A stretch of 64,000 nt of DNA from Desmodus rotundus (Eukaryota > Chordata > Mammalia > Chiroptera > Phyllostomidae): NCBI RefSeq assembly GCF_022682495.2, contig NW_026527588.1, positions 1 through 64,000 on the forward strand, written 5' to 3'. A program made the position numbers and the translations under genes. Position 1 is the first letter of the stretch, and each line of letters starts with the position of its first letter. This document shows, piece by piece, positions 11,807 to 26,200 of the stretch. A model generated the notes under the pieces. The model ran no database searches, had not been told where the DNA came from, and saw nothing but the letters and a program-made list of their open reading frames with translations.

Positions 11807-13033
11807 AGATTATAGATCCTGACACACCGCATTCTAGAATGCAGTATCCAAGGCAACCGTATCCTTGGAAACCGTATCCTAGGAAAACGCTTATCTCAGG
11901 AGGCCATTGTGCTCTGAACGCGAACCACAATATTCTAGATCCTGACACACCGCATCTAGAATGCAGTATCCAAGGCAACCGTATCCTTGGAAACCGTATC
12001 CTAGGAAACCGCTTATCTCAGGAGGCCATTGTGCTCAGAACCCGCACCACAAGATTCTACATCCTGACACACCGCATTCTAGAATGCAGTTACCAAGGCA
12101 ACCGTATCCTTGGAAACCGTATCATAGGAAACCGCTTATCTCAGGAGGCCATTGTGCTCAGAACCCGCACCACAAGGTTCTAGACCCTGACACACCGCAT
12201 TCTAGAATGCAGTATCCAATGCAACCGTATCCTTGGAAACCGTATCCTAGGAAACGGCTTACTCTGGAGGCCATTGTGCTCAGAACCCGCACCACAAGGT
12301 TCTAGATCCTGACACACCGCATTCTAGAATGCAGTATCCAAGGCAACCGTATCCTTGGAAACCGTATCCTAGGAAACCGCTTATCTCAGGAGGCCATTGT
12401 GCTCAGAACCCGCACCACAAGATTCTAGACCCTGACACACCGCATTCTAGAATGCAGTATCCAACGCAACCGTATCCTTGGAAACGGTATCCTAGGAAAA
12501 CGCTTATCTCAGGAGGCCGTTGTGCTCAGAACCCGCAACACAAGATTCTAGATCCTGACAAACCGCATTCTAGAATGCAGTAACCAAGGCAACCGTATCC
12601 TTGGAAACCGTATCATAGGAAACCGCTTACTCAGGAGGCCATTGTGCTCAGAACCCGCACCAAAAGATTCTAGATCCTGACACACCGAATTCTAGAATGC
12701 AGTAACCAAGGCAACCGTATCCTTGGAAACCGTATCCTAGGAAACCGCTTATCTCAGGAGGCCATTGTGCTCAGAACGCGAACCACAATATTCTAGATCC
12801 TGACACACCGCATTCTAGAATGCAGTATCCAAGGCAACCGTATCCTTGGAAACCGTATCCTAGGAAACCGCTTATCTCAGGAGGCCATTGTGCTCAGAAC
12901 CCGCACCACAAGATTCTAGATCCTGACACACCGCATTCTAGAATGCAGTTACCAAGGCAACCGTATCCTTGGAAACCGTATCCTAGGAAACCGCTTATCT
13001 CAGGAGGCCATTGTGCTCAGAACCCGCACCACA
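11806..13033 (+). repeat. satellite linking segment with private variants
   Basis: About ten monomers between the 736-bp duplication and the 3193-bp pair. Diagnostic variants are AGGAAAACGC near 11,881, CTCTGAACGCG near 11,912, the 1-bp deletion CGCATCTAGAATG near 11,952, GATTCTACATCC near 12,053, CCAATGCAACC near 12,217 and CACCGAATTCTAG near 12,685, which creates an EcoRI hexamer. All of these recur in order at 47,414-48,641, offset 35,608 bp. No gene or unique sequence is present. Confidence 0.85.
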
Positions 13034-16000
13034 AGGTTCTAGACCCTGACACACCGCATTTTAGAATGCAGTATCCAACGCAACCGTATCCTTGGAAACC
13101 GTATCCTAGGAAACCGCTTATCTCAGGAGGCCGTTGTGCTCAGAACCCGCACCACAAGATTCTAGATCCTGACACACCACATTCTAGAATGCAGTAACCA
13201 AGGCAACCGTATCCTTGGATACCGTATCCTAGGAAACCGCTTATCTCAGGAGGCCATTGTGCTCAGAACCCGCACCACAAGATTCTAGACCCTGACACAC
13301 CGCATTCTAGAATGCAGTATCCAAGGCAACCGTATCCTTGGAAACCGTATCCTAGGAAACCGCTTATCTCAGGAGGCCATTGTGCTCAGAACCCGCACCA
13401 CAAGATTCTAGATCCTGACACACCGCATTCTAGAATGCAGTATCCAAGGCAACCGTATCCTTGGAAACCGTATCCTAGGAAACCGCTTATCTCAGGAGGC
13501 CATTGTGCTCTGAACGCGAACCACAATATTCTAGATCCTGACACACCGCATTCTAGAATGCAGTATCCAAGGCAACCGTATCCTTGGAAACCGTATCCTA
13601 GGAAACCGCTTATCTCAGGAGGCCATTGTGCTCAGAACCCGCACCACAAGATTCTAGATCCTGACACACCGCATTCTAGAATGCAGTTACCAAGGCAACC
13701 GTATCCTTGGAAACCGTATCATAGGAAACCGCTTATCTCAGGAGGCCATTGTGCTCAGAACCCGCACCACAAGGTTCTAGACCCTGACACACCGCATTCT
13801 AGAATGCAGTATCCAACGCAACCGTATCCTTGGAAACCGTATCCTAGGAAACGGCTTACTCTGGAGGCCATTGTGCTCAGAACCCGCACCACAAGGTTCT
13901 AGATCCTGACACACCGCATTCTAGAATGCAGTATCCAAGGCAACCGTATCCTTGGAAACCGTATCCTAGGAAACCGCTTATCTCAGGAGGCCATTGTGCT
14001 CAGAACCCGCACCACCAGATTCTAGACCCTGACACACCGCATTCTAGAATGCAGTATCCAACGCAACCGTATCCTTGGAAACGGTATCCTAGGAAACCGC
14101 TTATCTCAGGAGGCCGTTGTGCTCAGAATCCGCAACACAAGATTCTAGATCCTGACAAACCGCATTCTAGAATGCAGTAACCAAGGCAACCGTATCCTTG
14201 GAAACCGTATCATAGGAAACGGATTACTCTGGAAGCCATTGTGCTCAGAACCCGCACCACAAGATTCCAGATCCTGACACACCGTATTCTAGAATGCAGT
14301 ATCCAAGGCAACCGTATCCTTGGAAACCTTATCCTAAGAAACCGCTTATCTCAGGAGGCCATTGTGCTCAGAACCCGCACCACAAGTGTCTAGATCCTGA
14401 CACACCGCATTCTAGAATGCAGTAACCAAGGCAACCGTATCCTTGGAAACCGTATCCTAGGAAACCGCTTATCTCAGGAGGCCATTGTGCTCAGAACCCG
14501 CACCACAATATTCTAGATCCTGACACACCGCATTCTAGAATGCAGTAACCAAGGCAACCATATCCTTGGAAACCGTATCCTAGGAATCCGCTTATCTCAG
14601 GAGGTCATTGTGCTCAGAACCCGCACCACAAGATTCTAGATCCTGACACACCGCATTCTACAATGCAGTATCCAAGGCAACCGTATCCTTGGAAACCTTA
14701 TCCTAGGAAACCGCTTATCTCAGGAGGCCATTGTGCTCAGAACCCGCACCACAAGATTCTAGATCCTGACACACCGCATTCTAGAATGCAGTATCCAAGG
14801 CAACAGTATCCTTGGAAACCGTATCCTAGGGAACCGCTTATCTCTGGAGGCCATTGTGCTCAGAACGCGAACCACAAGATTCTAGATCCTGACACACCGC
14901 ATTCTAGAATGCAGTATCCAAGGCAACCGTATCCTTGGAAACCGTATCCTAGGAAACCGCTTATCTCAGGAGGCCATTGTGCTCAGAACCCGCACCACAA
15001 GATTCTAGATCCTGACACACCGCATTCTAGAATGCAGTAACCAAGGCAACCGTATCCTTGGAAACCGTATCCTAGGAAACCGCTTATCTCAGGAGGCCAT
15101 TGTGCTCAGAACCCGCACCACAAGATTCTAGACCCTGACACACCGCATTCTAGAATGCAGTATCCAAGGCAACCGTATCCTTGGAAACCGTATCCTAGGA
15201 AACGGCTTACTCTGGAGGCCATTGTGCTCAGAACCCGCACCACAAGATTCTAGATCCTGACACACCGCATTCTAGAATGCAGTAACCAAGGCAACCGTAT
15301 CCTTGGAAACCGTATCCTAGGAAACCGCTTATCTCAGGAGGCCATTGTGCTCAGAACCCGCACCACAAGATTCTAGACCCTGACACACCGCATTCTAGAA
15401 TGCAGTATCCAAGGCAACCGTATCCTTGGAAACCGTATCCTAGGAAACCGCTTATCTCAGGAGGCCATTGTGCTCAGAACCCGCACCACAAGATTCTAGA
15501 TCCTGACACACCGCATTCTAGAATGCAGTATCCAAGGCAACCGTATCATTGGAAACCGTATCCTAGGAAACGGCTTACTCTGGAGGCCATTGTGCTCAGA
15601 ACCCGCACCACAAGATTCCAGATCCTGACACACCGTATTCTAGAATGCAGTATTCAAGGCAACCGTATCCTTGGAAACCTTATCCTAGGAAACCGCTTAT
15701 CTCAGGAGGCCGTTGTGCTCAGAACCCGCACCACAAGATTCTAGATCCTGACACACCGCATTATAGAATGCAGTAACCAAGGCAACCGTAACCTTGGAAA
15801 CCGTATCCTAGGAAACCCCTTATCTCAGGAGGCTATTGTGCTCAGAACCCGCACCACAAGATTCTAGATCCTGACACACCGCATTCTAGAATGCAGTAAC
15901 CAAGGCAACCGTATCCTTGGAAACCGTATCCTAGGAAACCGCTCTTCTCAGGAGGCCATTGTGCTCAGAACCCGCACCACAAGATTCTAGATCCTGACAC

Positions 16001-16226
16001 ACGGCATTCTAGAATGCAGTAACCAAGGCAACCGTATCCTGGGAAACCGTATCGTAGGAAACCGCTTATCTCAGGAGGCCGTTGTGCTCAGAACCCGCAC
16101 CACAAGATTCTAGATCCTGACACACCGCATTCTAGAATGCAGTAACCAAGGCAACCGTATCCTTGGAAACCGTATCCTAGGAAACGGCTTACTCTGGAGG
16201 CCATTGTGCTCAGAACCCGCACCACA
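13034..16226 (+). repeat. 3193-bp (26-monomer) higher-order unit, copy 1
   Basis: First of two directly adjacent copies. The unit begins at the AAGGTTCTAGACCC monomer and contains 26 monomers: 10 carry TAA after ATGCAG, one carries TTA and the rest TAT. Landmarks in order are CACCACATTC (13,178), GGATACCG, CTCTGAACGCG, GCAGTTACC, CACCACCAG, AATCCGCAACAC, AAGTGTCTAG, ATTCTACAATG (14,656), CAACAGTATCC, CAGTATTCAAGG (15,648), GCATTATAGAATG (15,760), CACACGGCATTC and CCTGGGAAACC (16,038). A private GCATTTTAGAATG near 13,059 differs from copy 2. Confidence 0.88.
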
Positions 16227-19200
16227 AGGTTCTAGACCCTGACACACCGCATTCTAGAATGCAGTATCCAACGCAACCGTATCCTTGGAAACCGTATCCT
16301 AGGAAACCGCTTATCTCAGGAGGCCGTTGTGCTCAGAACCCGCACCACAAGATTCTAGATCCTGACACACCACATTCTAGAATGCAGTAACCAAGGCAAC
16401 CGTATCCTTGGATACCGTATCCTAGGAAACCGCTTATCTCAGGAGGCCATTGTGCTCAGAACCCGCACCACAAGATTCTAGACCCTGACACACCGCATTC
16501 TAGAATGCAGTATCCAAGGCAACCGTATCCTTGGAAACCGTATCCTAGGAAACCGCTTATCTCAGGAGGCCATTGTGCTCAGAACCCGCACCACAAGATT
16601 CTAGATCCTGACACACCGCATTCTAGAATGCAGTATCCAAGGCAACCGTATCCTTGGAAACCGTATCCTAGGAAACCGCTTATCTCAGGAGGCCATTGTG
16701 CTCTGAACGCGAACCACAATATTCTAGATCCTGACACACCGCATTCTAGAATGCAGTATCCAAGGCAACCGTATCCTTGGAAACCGTATCCTAGGAAACC
16801 GCTTATCTCAGGAGGCCATTGTGCTCAGAACCCGCACCACAAGATTCTAGATCCTGACACACCGCATTCTAGAATGCAGTTACCAAGGCAACCGTATCCT
16901 TGGAAACCGTATCATAGGAAACCGCTTATCTCAGGAGGCCATTGTGCTCAGAACCCGCACCACAAGGTTCTAGACCCTGACACACCGCATTCTAGAATGC
17001 AGTATCCAACGCAACCGTATCCTTGGAAACCGTATCCTAGGAAACGGCTTACTCTGGAGGCCATTGTGCTCAGAACCCGCACCACAAGGTTCTAGATCCT
17101 GACACACCGCATTCTAGAATGCAGTATCCAAGGCAACCGTATCCTTGGAAACCGTATCCTAGGAAACCGCTTATCTCAGGAGGCCATTGTGCTCAGAACC
17201 CGCACCACCAGATTCTAGACCCTGACACACCGCATTCTAGAATGCAGTATCCAACGCAACCGTATCCTTGGAAACGGTATCCTAGGAAACCGCTTATCTC
17301 AGGAGGCCGTTGTGCTCAGAATCCGCAACACAAGATTCTAGATCCTGACAAACCGCATTCTAGAATGCAGTAACCAAGGCAACCGTATCCTTGGAAACCG
17401 TATCATAGGAAACGGATTACTCTGGAAGCCATTGTGCTCAGAACCCGCACCACAAGATTCCAGATCCTGACACACCGTATTCTAGAATGCAGTATCCAAG
17501 GCAACCGTATCCTTGGAAACCTTATCCTAAGAAACCGCTTATCTCAGGAGGCCATTGTGCTCAGAACCCGCACCACAAGTGTCTAGATCCTGACACACCG
17601 CATTCTAGAATGCAGTAACCAAGGCAACCGTATCCTTGGAAACCGTATCCTAGGAAACCGCTTATCTCAGGAGGCCATTGTGCTCAGAACCCGCACCACA
17701 ATATTCTAGATCCTGACACACCGCATTCTAGAATGCAGTAACCAAGGCAACCATATCCTTGGAAACCGTATCCTAGGAATCCGCTTATCTCAGGAGGTCA
17801 TTGTGCTCAGAACCCGCACCACAAGATTCTAGATCCTGACACACCGCATTCTACAATGCAGTATCCAAGGCAACCGTATCCTTGGAAACCTTATCCTAGG
17901 AAACCGCTTATCTCAGGAGGCCATTGTGCTCAGAACCCGCACCACAAGATTCTAGATCCTGACACACCGCATTCTAGAATGCAGTATCCAAGGCAACAGT
18001 ATCCTTGGAAACCGTATCCTAGGGAACCGCTTATCTCTGGAGGCCATTGTGCTCAGAACGCGAACCACAAGATTCTAGATCCTGACACACCGCATTCTAG
18101 AATGCAGTATCCAAGGCAACCGTATCTTTGGAAACCGTATCCTAGGAAACCGCTTATCTCAGGAGGCCATTGTGCTCAGAACCCGCACCACAAGATTCTA
18201 GATCCTGACACACCGCATTCTAGAATGCAGTAACCAAGGCAACCGTATCCTTGGAAACCGTATCCTAGGAAACCGCTTATCTCAGGAGGCCATTGTGCTC
18301 AGAACCCGCACCACAAGATTCTAGACCCTGACACACCGCATTCTAGAATGCAGTATCCAAGGCAACCGTATCCTTGGAAACCGTATCCTAGGAAACGGCT
18401 TACTCTGGAGGCCATTGTGCTCAGAACCCGCACCACAAGATTCTAGATCCTGACACACCGCATTCTAGAATGCAGTAACCAAGGCAACCGTATCCTTGGA
18501 AACCGTATCCTAGGAAACCGCTTATCTCAGGAGGCCATTGTGCTCAGAACCCGCACCACAAGATTCTAGACCCTGACACACCGCATTCTAGAATGCAGTA
18601 TCCAAGGCAACCGTATCCTTGGAAACCGTATCCTAGGAAACCGCTTATCTCAGGAGGCCATTGTGCTCAGAACCCGCACCACAAGATTCTAGATCCTGAC
18701 ACACCGCATTCTAGAATGCAGTATCCAAGGCAACCGTATCATTGGAAACCGTATCCTAGGAAACGGCTTACTCTGGAGGCCATTGTGCTCAGAACCCGCA
18801 CCACAAGATTCCAGATCCTGACACACCGTATTCTAGAATGCAGTATTCAAGGCAACCGTATCCTTGGAAACCTTATCCTAGGAAACCGCTTATCTCAGGA
18901 GGCCGTTGTGCTCAGAACCCGCACCACAAGATTCTAGATCCTGACACACCGCATTATAGAATGCAGTAACCAAGGCAACCGTAACCTTGGAAACCGTATC
19001 CTAGGAAACCCCTTATCTCAGGAGGCTATTGTGCTCAGAACCCGCACCACAAGATTCTAGATCCTGACACACCGCATTCTAGAATGCAGTAACCAAGGCA
19101 ACCGTATCCTTGGAAACCGTATCCTAGGAAACCGCTCTTCTCAGGAGGCCATTGTGCTCAGAACCCGCACCACAAGATTCTAGATCCTGACACACGGCAT

Positions 19201-19419
19201 TCTAGAATGCAGTAACCAAGGCAACCGTATCCTGGGAAACCGTATCGTAGGAAACCGCTTATCTCAGGAGGCCGTTGTGCTCAGAACCCGCACCACAAGA
19301 TTCTAGATCCTGACACACCGCATTCTAGAATGCAGTAACCAAGGCAACCGTATCCTTGGAAACCGTATCCTAGGAAACGGCTTACTCTGGAGGCCATTGT
19401 GCTCAGAACCCGCACCACA
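16227..19419 (+). repeat. 3193-bp higher-order unit, copy 2
   Basis: Follows copy 1 without intervening sequence; all landmarks recur exactly 3193 bp later (for example ATTCTACAATG before 17,856 and CAGTATTCAAGG near 18,841). I saw very few differences, such as CGTATCTTTGG near 18,126. The tandem arrangement and near identity point to recent unequal exchange. The same pair reappears at about 48,642-55,000 and, partly, at 58,620-63,620; single or partial copies are at 23.2-26.4, 34.0-37.2 and 41.6-42.7 kb. Confidence 0.88.
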
Positions 19420-22400
19420 GGATTCTAGATCCTGACACACCGCATTCTAGAATGCAGTATCCAAGGCAACCGTATCCTTGGAAACCGTATCCTAGGAAAC
19501 CGCTTATCTCAGGAGGCCATTGTGCTCAGAACCCGCACCACAAGGTTCTAGATCCTGACACACCGCATTCTAGAATGCAGTATCCAAGGCAACCGTATCC
19601 TTGGAAACCGTATCCTAGGAAACCGCTTATCTCAGGAGGCCATTGTGCTCAGAACCCGCACCACAAGTTTCTAGACCCTGACACACCGCATTCTAGAATG
19701 CAGTATCCAACGCAACCGTATCCTTGGAAACGGTATCGTAGGAAACCGCTTATCTCAGGAGGCCGTTGTGCTCAGAACCCGCACCACGAGATTCTAGATC
19801 CTGACACACCGCATTCTAGAATGCAGTAACCAAGGCAACCGTATCCTTGGAAACCGTATCCTAGAAAACCGCTTATCTCAGGAGGCTATTGTGCTCAGAA
19901 CCCGCACCACCAGATTCTAGATCCTGACACACCGCATTCTAGAATGCAGTAACCAAGGCAACCATATCCTTGGAAACCGTATCCTAGGAAACGTCTTACT
20001 CTGGAGGCCATTGTGCTCAGAACCCGCACCACAAGATTCTAGATCCTGACACACCGCATTCTAGAATGCAGTATCCAAGGCAACCATATCCTTGGAAACC
20101 GTATCCTAGGAAACCGCTTATATCAGGAGGCCATCGTGCTCAGAACCCGCACCACAAGATTCTAGATCCTGACACACCGCATTCTAGAATGCAGTAACCA
20201 AGGCAACCGTATCCTTGGAAACCGTATATTAGGAAACCGCTTATCTCAGGAGGCCATTGTGCTCAGAACCCGCACCACAAGATTCTAGATCCTGACACAC
20301 CGCATTCTAGAATGCAGTAACCAAGGCAACCGTATCCTTGGAAACCGTATCCTAGGAAACCGCTCTTCTCAGGAGGCCATTGTGCTCAGAACCCGCACCA
20401 CAAGATTCTAGATCCTGACACACCGCATTCTAGAATGCAGTAACCAAGGCAACCGTATCCTTGGAAACCGTATCCTAGGAAACCGCTTATCTCAGGAGGA
20501 CGTTGTGCTCAGAACCCGCACCACAAGATTCTAGATCCTTACACACCGCATTCTAGAATGCAGTAACCAAGGCAACCGTATCCTTGGAAACTGTATCCTA
20601 GGAAACCGCTTATCTCAGGAGGCCATTGTGCTCAGAACCCGCACCACAAGATTCTAGACCCTGACACACCTTATTCTAGAATGCAGTATCCAAGGCAACC
20701 GTATCCTTGGAAACCGTATCCTAGGAAACCGCTTATCTCAGGAGGCCATTGTGCTCAGAACCCGCACCACAAGATTCTAGATCCTGACACACCGCATTCT
20801 AGAATGCAGTATCCAAGGCAACCGTATCCTTGGAAACCGTATCCTAGGAAACCGCTTATCTCAGGAGGCCATTGTGCTCTGAACGCGAACCACAATATTC
20901 TAGATCCTGACACACCGCATCTAGAATGCAGTATCCAAGGCAACCGTATCCTTGGAAACCGTATCCTAGGAAACCGCTTATCTCAGGAGGCCATTGTGCT
21001 CAGAACCCGCACCACAAGATTCTAGATCCTGACACACCGCATTCTAGAATGCAGTTACCAAGGCAACCGTATCCTTGGAAACCGTATCATAGGAAACGGC
21101 TTACTGTGGAGGCCATTGTGCTCAGAACCCGCACCACAAGGTTCTAGATCCTGACACACCGCATTCTAGAATGCAGTATCCAAGGCAACCGTATCCTTGG
21201 AAACCGTATCCTAGGAAACCGCTTATCTCAGGAGGCCATTGTGCTCAGAACCCGCACCACAAGATTCTAGACCCTGACACACCGCATTCTAGAATGCAGT
21301 ATCCAACGCAACCGTATCCTTGGAAACGGTATCCTAGGAAACCGCTTATCTCAGGAGGCCGTTGTGCTCAGAACCCGCAACACAAGATTCTAGATCCTGA
21401 CAAACCGCATTCTAGAATGCAGTAACCAAGGCAACCGTATCCTTGGAAACCGTATCATAGGAAACGGATTACTCTGGAAGCCATTGTGCTCAGAACCCGC
21501 ACCACAAGATTCCAGATCCTGACACACCGTATTCTATAATGCAGTATCCAAGGCAACCGTATCCTTGGAAACCTTATCCTAAGAAACCGCTTATCTCAGG
21601 AGGCCATTGTGCTCAGAACCCGCACCACAAGATTCTAGATCCTGACACACCGCATTCTAGAATGCAGTAACCAAGGCAACCGTATCCTTGGAAACCGTAT
21701 CCTAGGAAACGGCTTACTCTGGAGGCCATTGTGCTCAGAACCCGCACCACAAGATTCTAGATCCTGACACACCGCATTCTAGAATGCAGTAACCAAGGCA
21801 ACCGTATCCTTGGAAACCGTATCCTAGGAAACGGCTTACTCTGGAGGCCATTGTGCTCAGAACCCGCACCACAAGATTCTAGATCCTGACACACCGCATT
21901 CTAGAATGCAGTAACCAAGGCAACCGTATCCTTGGAAACCGTATCCTAGGAAACCGCTTATCTCAGGAGGCCATTGTGCTCAGAACCCGCACCACAAGAT
22001 TCTAGACCCGGACACACCGCATTCTAGAATGCAGTATCCAAGGCAACCGTATCCTTGGAAACCGTATCCTAGGAAACCGCTTATCTCAGGAGGCTATTGT
22101 GCTCAGAACCCGCACCACAAGATTCTAGATCCTGACACACCGCATTCTAGAATGCAGTAACCAAGGCAACCGTATCCTTGGAAACAGTATCCTAGGAAAC
22201 CGCTCTTCTCAGGAGGCCATTGTGCTCAGAACCCGCACCACAAGATTCTAGATCCTGATACACCGCATTCTAGAATGCAGTAACCAAGGCAACCGTATCC
22301 TTGGAAACCGTATCCTAGGAAACCGCTTATCTCAGGAGGCCGTTGTGCTCAGAACCCGCACCACAAGATTCTAGACCCTGACACACCGCATTCTAGAATG

Positions 22401-23220
22401 CAGTATCCAACGCAACCGTATCCTTGGAAACGGTATCCTAGGAAACCGCTTATCTCAGGAGGCCGTTGTGCTCAGAACCCGCAACACAAGATTCTAGATC
22501 CTGACAAACCGCATTCTAGATTGCAGTAACCAAGGCAACCGTATCCTTGGAAACCGTATCATAGGAAACGGATTACTCTGGAAGCCATTGTGCTCAGAAC
22601 CCGCACCACAAGATTCCAGATCCTGACACACCGTATTCTAGAATGCAGTAACCAAGGCAACCGTATCCTTGGATACCGTATCCTAGGAAACCGCTTATCT
22701 CAGGAGGCCATTGTGCTCAGAACCCGCACCACAAGATTCTAGACCCTGACACACCGCATTCTAGAATGCAGTAACCAAGGCAACCGTATCCTTGGAAACC
22801 GTATCCTAGGAAACGGCTTACTCTGGAGGCCATTGTGCTCAGAACCCGCACCACAAGATTCTAGATCCTGACACACCGCATTCTAGAATGCAGTATCCAA
22901 GGCAACCGTATCCTTGGAAACCGTATCCTAGGAAACCGCTTATCTCAGGAGGCCATTGTGCTCTGAACGCGAACCACAATATTCTAGATCCTGACACACC
23001 GCATTCTAGAATGCAGTATCCAAGGCAACCGTATCCTTGGAAACCGTATCCTAGGAAACCGCTTATCTCAGGAGGCTATTGTGCTCAGAACCCGCACCAC
23101 AAGATTCTAGATCCTGACACACCGCATTCTAGAATGCAGTTACCAAGGCAACCGTATCCTTGGAAACCGTATCCTAGGAAACCGCTTATCTCAGGAGGCC
23201 ATTGTGCTCAGAACCCGCAC
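19420..23220 (+). repeat. higher-order block C
   Basis: Satellite only. About 31 monomers with the landmarks AAGTTTCTAG (19,666), CACGAGATTC (19,787), CCTAGAAAACC (19,861), AAACGTCTTAC (19,990), TTATATCAGG with CCATCGTG (20,111-20,137), CGTATATTAGG (20,224), AGGAGGACG (20,494), ATCCTTACAC (20,536), ACACCTTATTC (20,668), CATCTAGAATG (20,918), TTACTGTGG (21,100), TTCTATAATG (21,534), GACCCGGACAC (22,006) and CTAGATTGCAG (22,516). The same order recurs at offset 17,805 (from 37.2 kb) and at 35,486 (from 54.9 kb), and partly at offsets 8963 and 11,542. Confidence 0.82.
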
Positions 23221-26200
23221 CACAAGGTTCTAGACCCTGACACACCGCATTCTAGAATGCAGTATCCAACGCAACCGTATCCTTGGAAACCGTATCCTAG
23301 GAAACCGCTTATCTCAGGAGGCCGTTGTGCTCAGAACCCGCACCACAAGATTCTAGATCCTGACACACCACATTCTAGAATGCAGTAACCAAGGCAACCG
23401 TATCCTTGGATACCCTATCCTAGGAAACCGCTTATCTCAGGAGGCCATTGTGCTCAGAACCCGCACCACAAGATTCTAGACCCTGACACACCGCATTCTA
23501 GAATGCAGTATCCAAGGCAACCGTATCCTTGGAAACCGTATCCTAGGAAACCGCTTATCTCAGGAGGCCATTGTGCTCAGAACCCGCACCACAAGATTCT
23601 AGATCCTGACACACCGCATTCTAGAATGCAGTATCCAAGGCAACCGTATCCTTGGAAACCGTATCCTAGGAAACCGCTTATCTCAGGAGGCCATTGTGCT
23701 CTGAACGCGAACCACAATATTCTAGATCCTGACACACCGCATTCTAGAATGCAGTATCCAAGGCAACCGTATCCTTGGAAACCGTATCCTAGGAAACCGC
23801 TTATCTCAGGAGGCCATTGTGCTCAGAACCCGCACCACAAGATTCTGGATCCTGACACACCGCATTCTAGAATGCAGTTACCAAGGCAACCGTATCCTTG
23901 GAAACCGTATCATAGGAAACCGCTTATCTCAGGAGGCCATTGTGCTCAGAACCCGCACCACAAGGTTCTAGACCCTGACACACCGCATTCTAGAATGCAG
24001 TATCCAACGCAACCGTATCCTTGGAAACCGTATCCTAGGAAACGGCTTACTCTGGAGGCCATTGTGCTCAGAACCCGCACCACAAGGTTCTAGATCCTGA
24101 CACACCGCATTCTAGAATGCAGTATCCAAGGCAACCGTATCCTTGGAAACCGTATCCTAGGAAACCGCTTATCTCAGGAGGCCATTGTGCTCAGAACCCG
24201 CACCACCAGATTCTAGACCCTGACACACCGCATTCTAGAATGCAGTATCCAACGCAACCGTATCCTTGGAAACGGTATCCTAGGAAACCGCTTATCTCAG
24301 GAGGCCGTTGTGCTCAGAATCCGCAACACAAGATTCTAGATCCTGACAAACCGCAATCTAGAATGCAGTAACCAAGGCAACCGTATCCTTGGAAACCGTA
24401 TCATAGGAAACGGATTACTCTGGAAGCCATTGTGCTCAGAACCCGCACCACAAGATTCCAGATCCTGACACACCGTATTCTAGAATGCAGTATCCAAGGC
24501 AACCGTATCCTTGGAAACCTTATCCTAAGAAACCGCTTATCTCAGGAGGCCATTGTGCTCAGAACCCGCACCACAAGTGTCTAGATCCTGACACACCGCA
24601 TTCTAGAATGCAGTAACCAAGGCAACCGTATCCTTGGAAACCGTATCCTAGGAAACCGCTTATCTCAGGAGGCCATTGTGCTCAGAACCCGCACCACAAT
24701 ATTCTAGATCCTGACACACCGCATTCTAGAATGCAGTAACCAAGGCAACCATATCCTTGGAAACCGTATCCTAGGAATCCGCTTATCTCAGGAGGTCATT
24801 GTGCTCAGAACCCGCACCACAAGATTCTAGATCCTGACACACCGCATTCTACAATGCAGTATCCAAGGCAACCGTATCCTTGGAAACCTTATCCTAGGAA
24901 ACCGCTTATCTCAGGAGGCCATTGTGCTCAGAACCCGCACCACAAGATTCTAGATCCTGACACACCGCATTCTAGAATGCAGTATCCAAGGCAACAGTAT
25001 CCTTGGAAACCGTATCCTAGGGAACCGCTTATCTCTGGAGGCCATTGTGCTCAGAACGCGAACCACAAGATTCTAGATCCTGACACACCGCATTCTAGAA
25101 TGCAGTATCCAAGGCAACCGTATCCTTGGAAACCGTATCCTAGGAAACCGCTTATCTCAGGAGGCCATTGTGCTCAGAACCCGCACCACAAGATTCTAGA
25201 TCCCGACACACCGCATTCTAGAATGCAGTAACCAAGGCAACCGTATCCTTGGAAACCGTATCCTAGGAAACCGCTTATCTCAGGAGGCCATTGTGCTCAG
25301 AACCCGCACCACAAGATTCTAGACCCTGACACACCGCATTCTAGAATGCAGTATCCAAGGCAACCGTATCCTTGGAAACCGTATCCTAGGAAACGGCTTA
25401 CTCTGGAGGCCATTGTGCTCAGAACCCGCACCACAAGATTCTAGATCCTGACACACCGCATTCTAGAATGCAGTAACCAAGGCAACCGTATCCTTGGAAA
25501 CCGTATCCTAGGAAACCGCTTATCTCAGGAGGCCATTGTGCTCAGAACCCGCACCACAAGATTCTAGACCCTGACACACCGCATTCTAGAATGCAGTATC
25601 CAAGGCAACCGTATCCTTGGAAACCGTATCCTAGGAAACCGCTTATCTCAGGAGGCCATTGTGCTCAGAACCCGCACCACAAGATTCTAGATCCTGACAC
25701 ACCGCATTCTAGAATGCAGTATCCAAGGCAACCGTATCATTGGAAACCGTATCCTAGGAAACGGCTTACTCTGGAGGCCATTGTGCTCAGAACCCGCACC
25801 ACAAGATTCCAGATCCTGACACACCGTATTCTAGAATGCAGTATTCAAGGCAACCGTATCCTTGGAAACCTTATCCTAGGAAACCGCTTATCTCAGGAGG
25901 CCGTTGTGCTCAGAACCCGCACCACAAGATTCTAGATCCTGACACACCGCATTATAGAATGCAGTAACCAAGGCAACCGTATCCTTGGAAACCGTATCCT
26001 AGGAAACCCCTTATCTCAGGAGGCTATTGTGCTCAGAACCCGCACCACAAGATTCTAGATCCTGACACACCGCATTCTAGAATGCAGTAACCAAGGCAAC
26101 CGTATCCTTGGAAACCGTATCCTAGGAAACCGCTCTTCTCAGGAGGCCATTGTGCTCAGAACCCGCACCACAAGATTCTAGATCCTGACACACGGCATTC

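Noticed and set aside
12680..12695. EcoRI hexamer GAATTC as a sign of inserted or cloned DNA
   Set aside because: It arises by one substitution, CGCATTC to CGAATTC, in an otherwise normal monomer, and is repeated at 48,294 by the large duplication.
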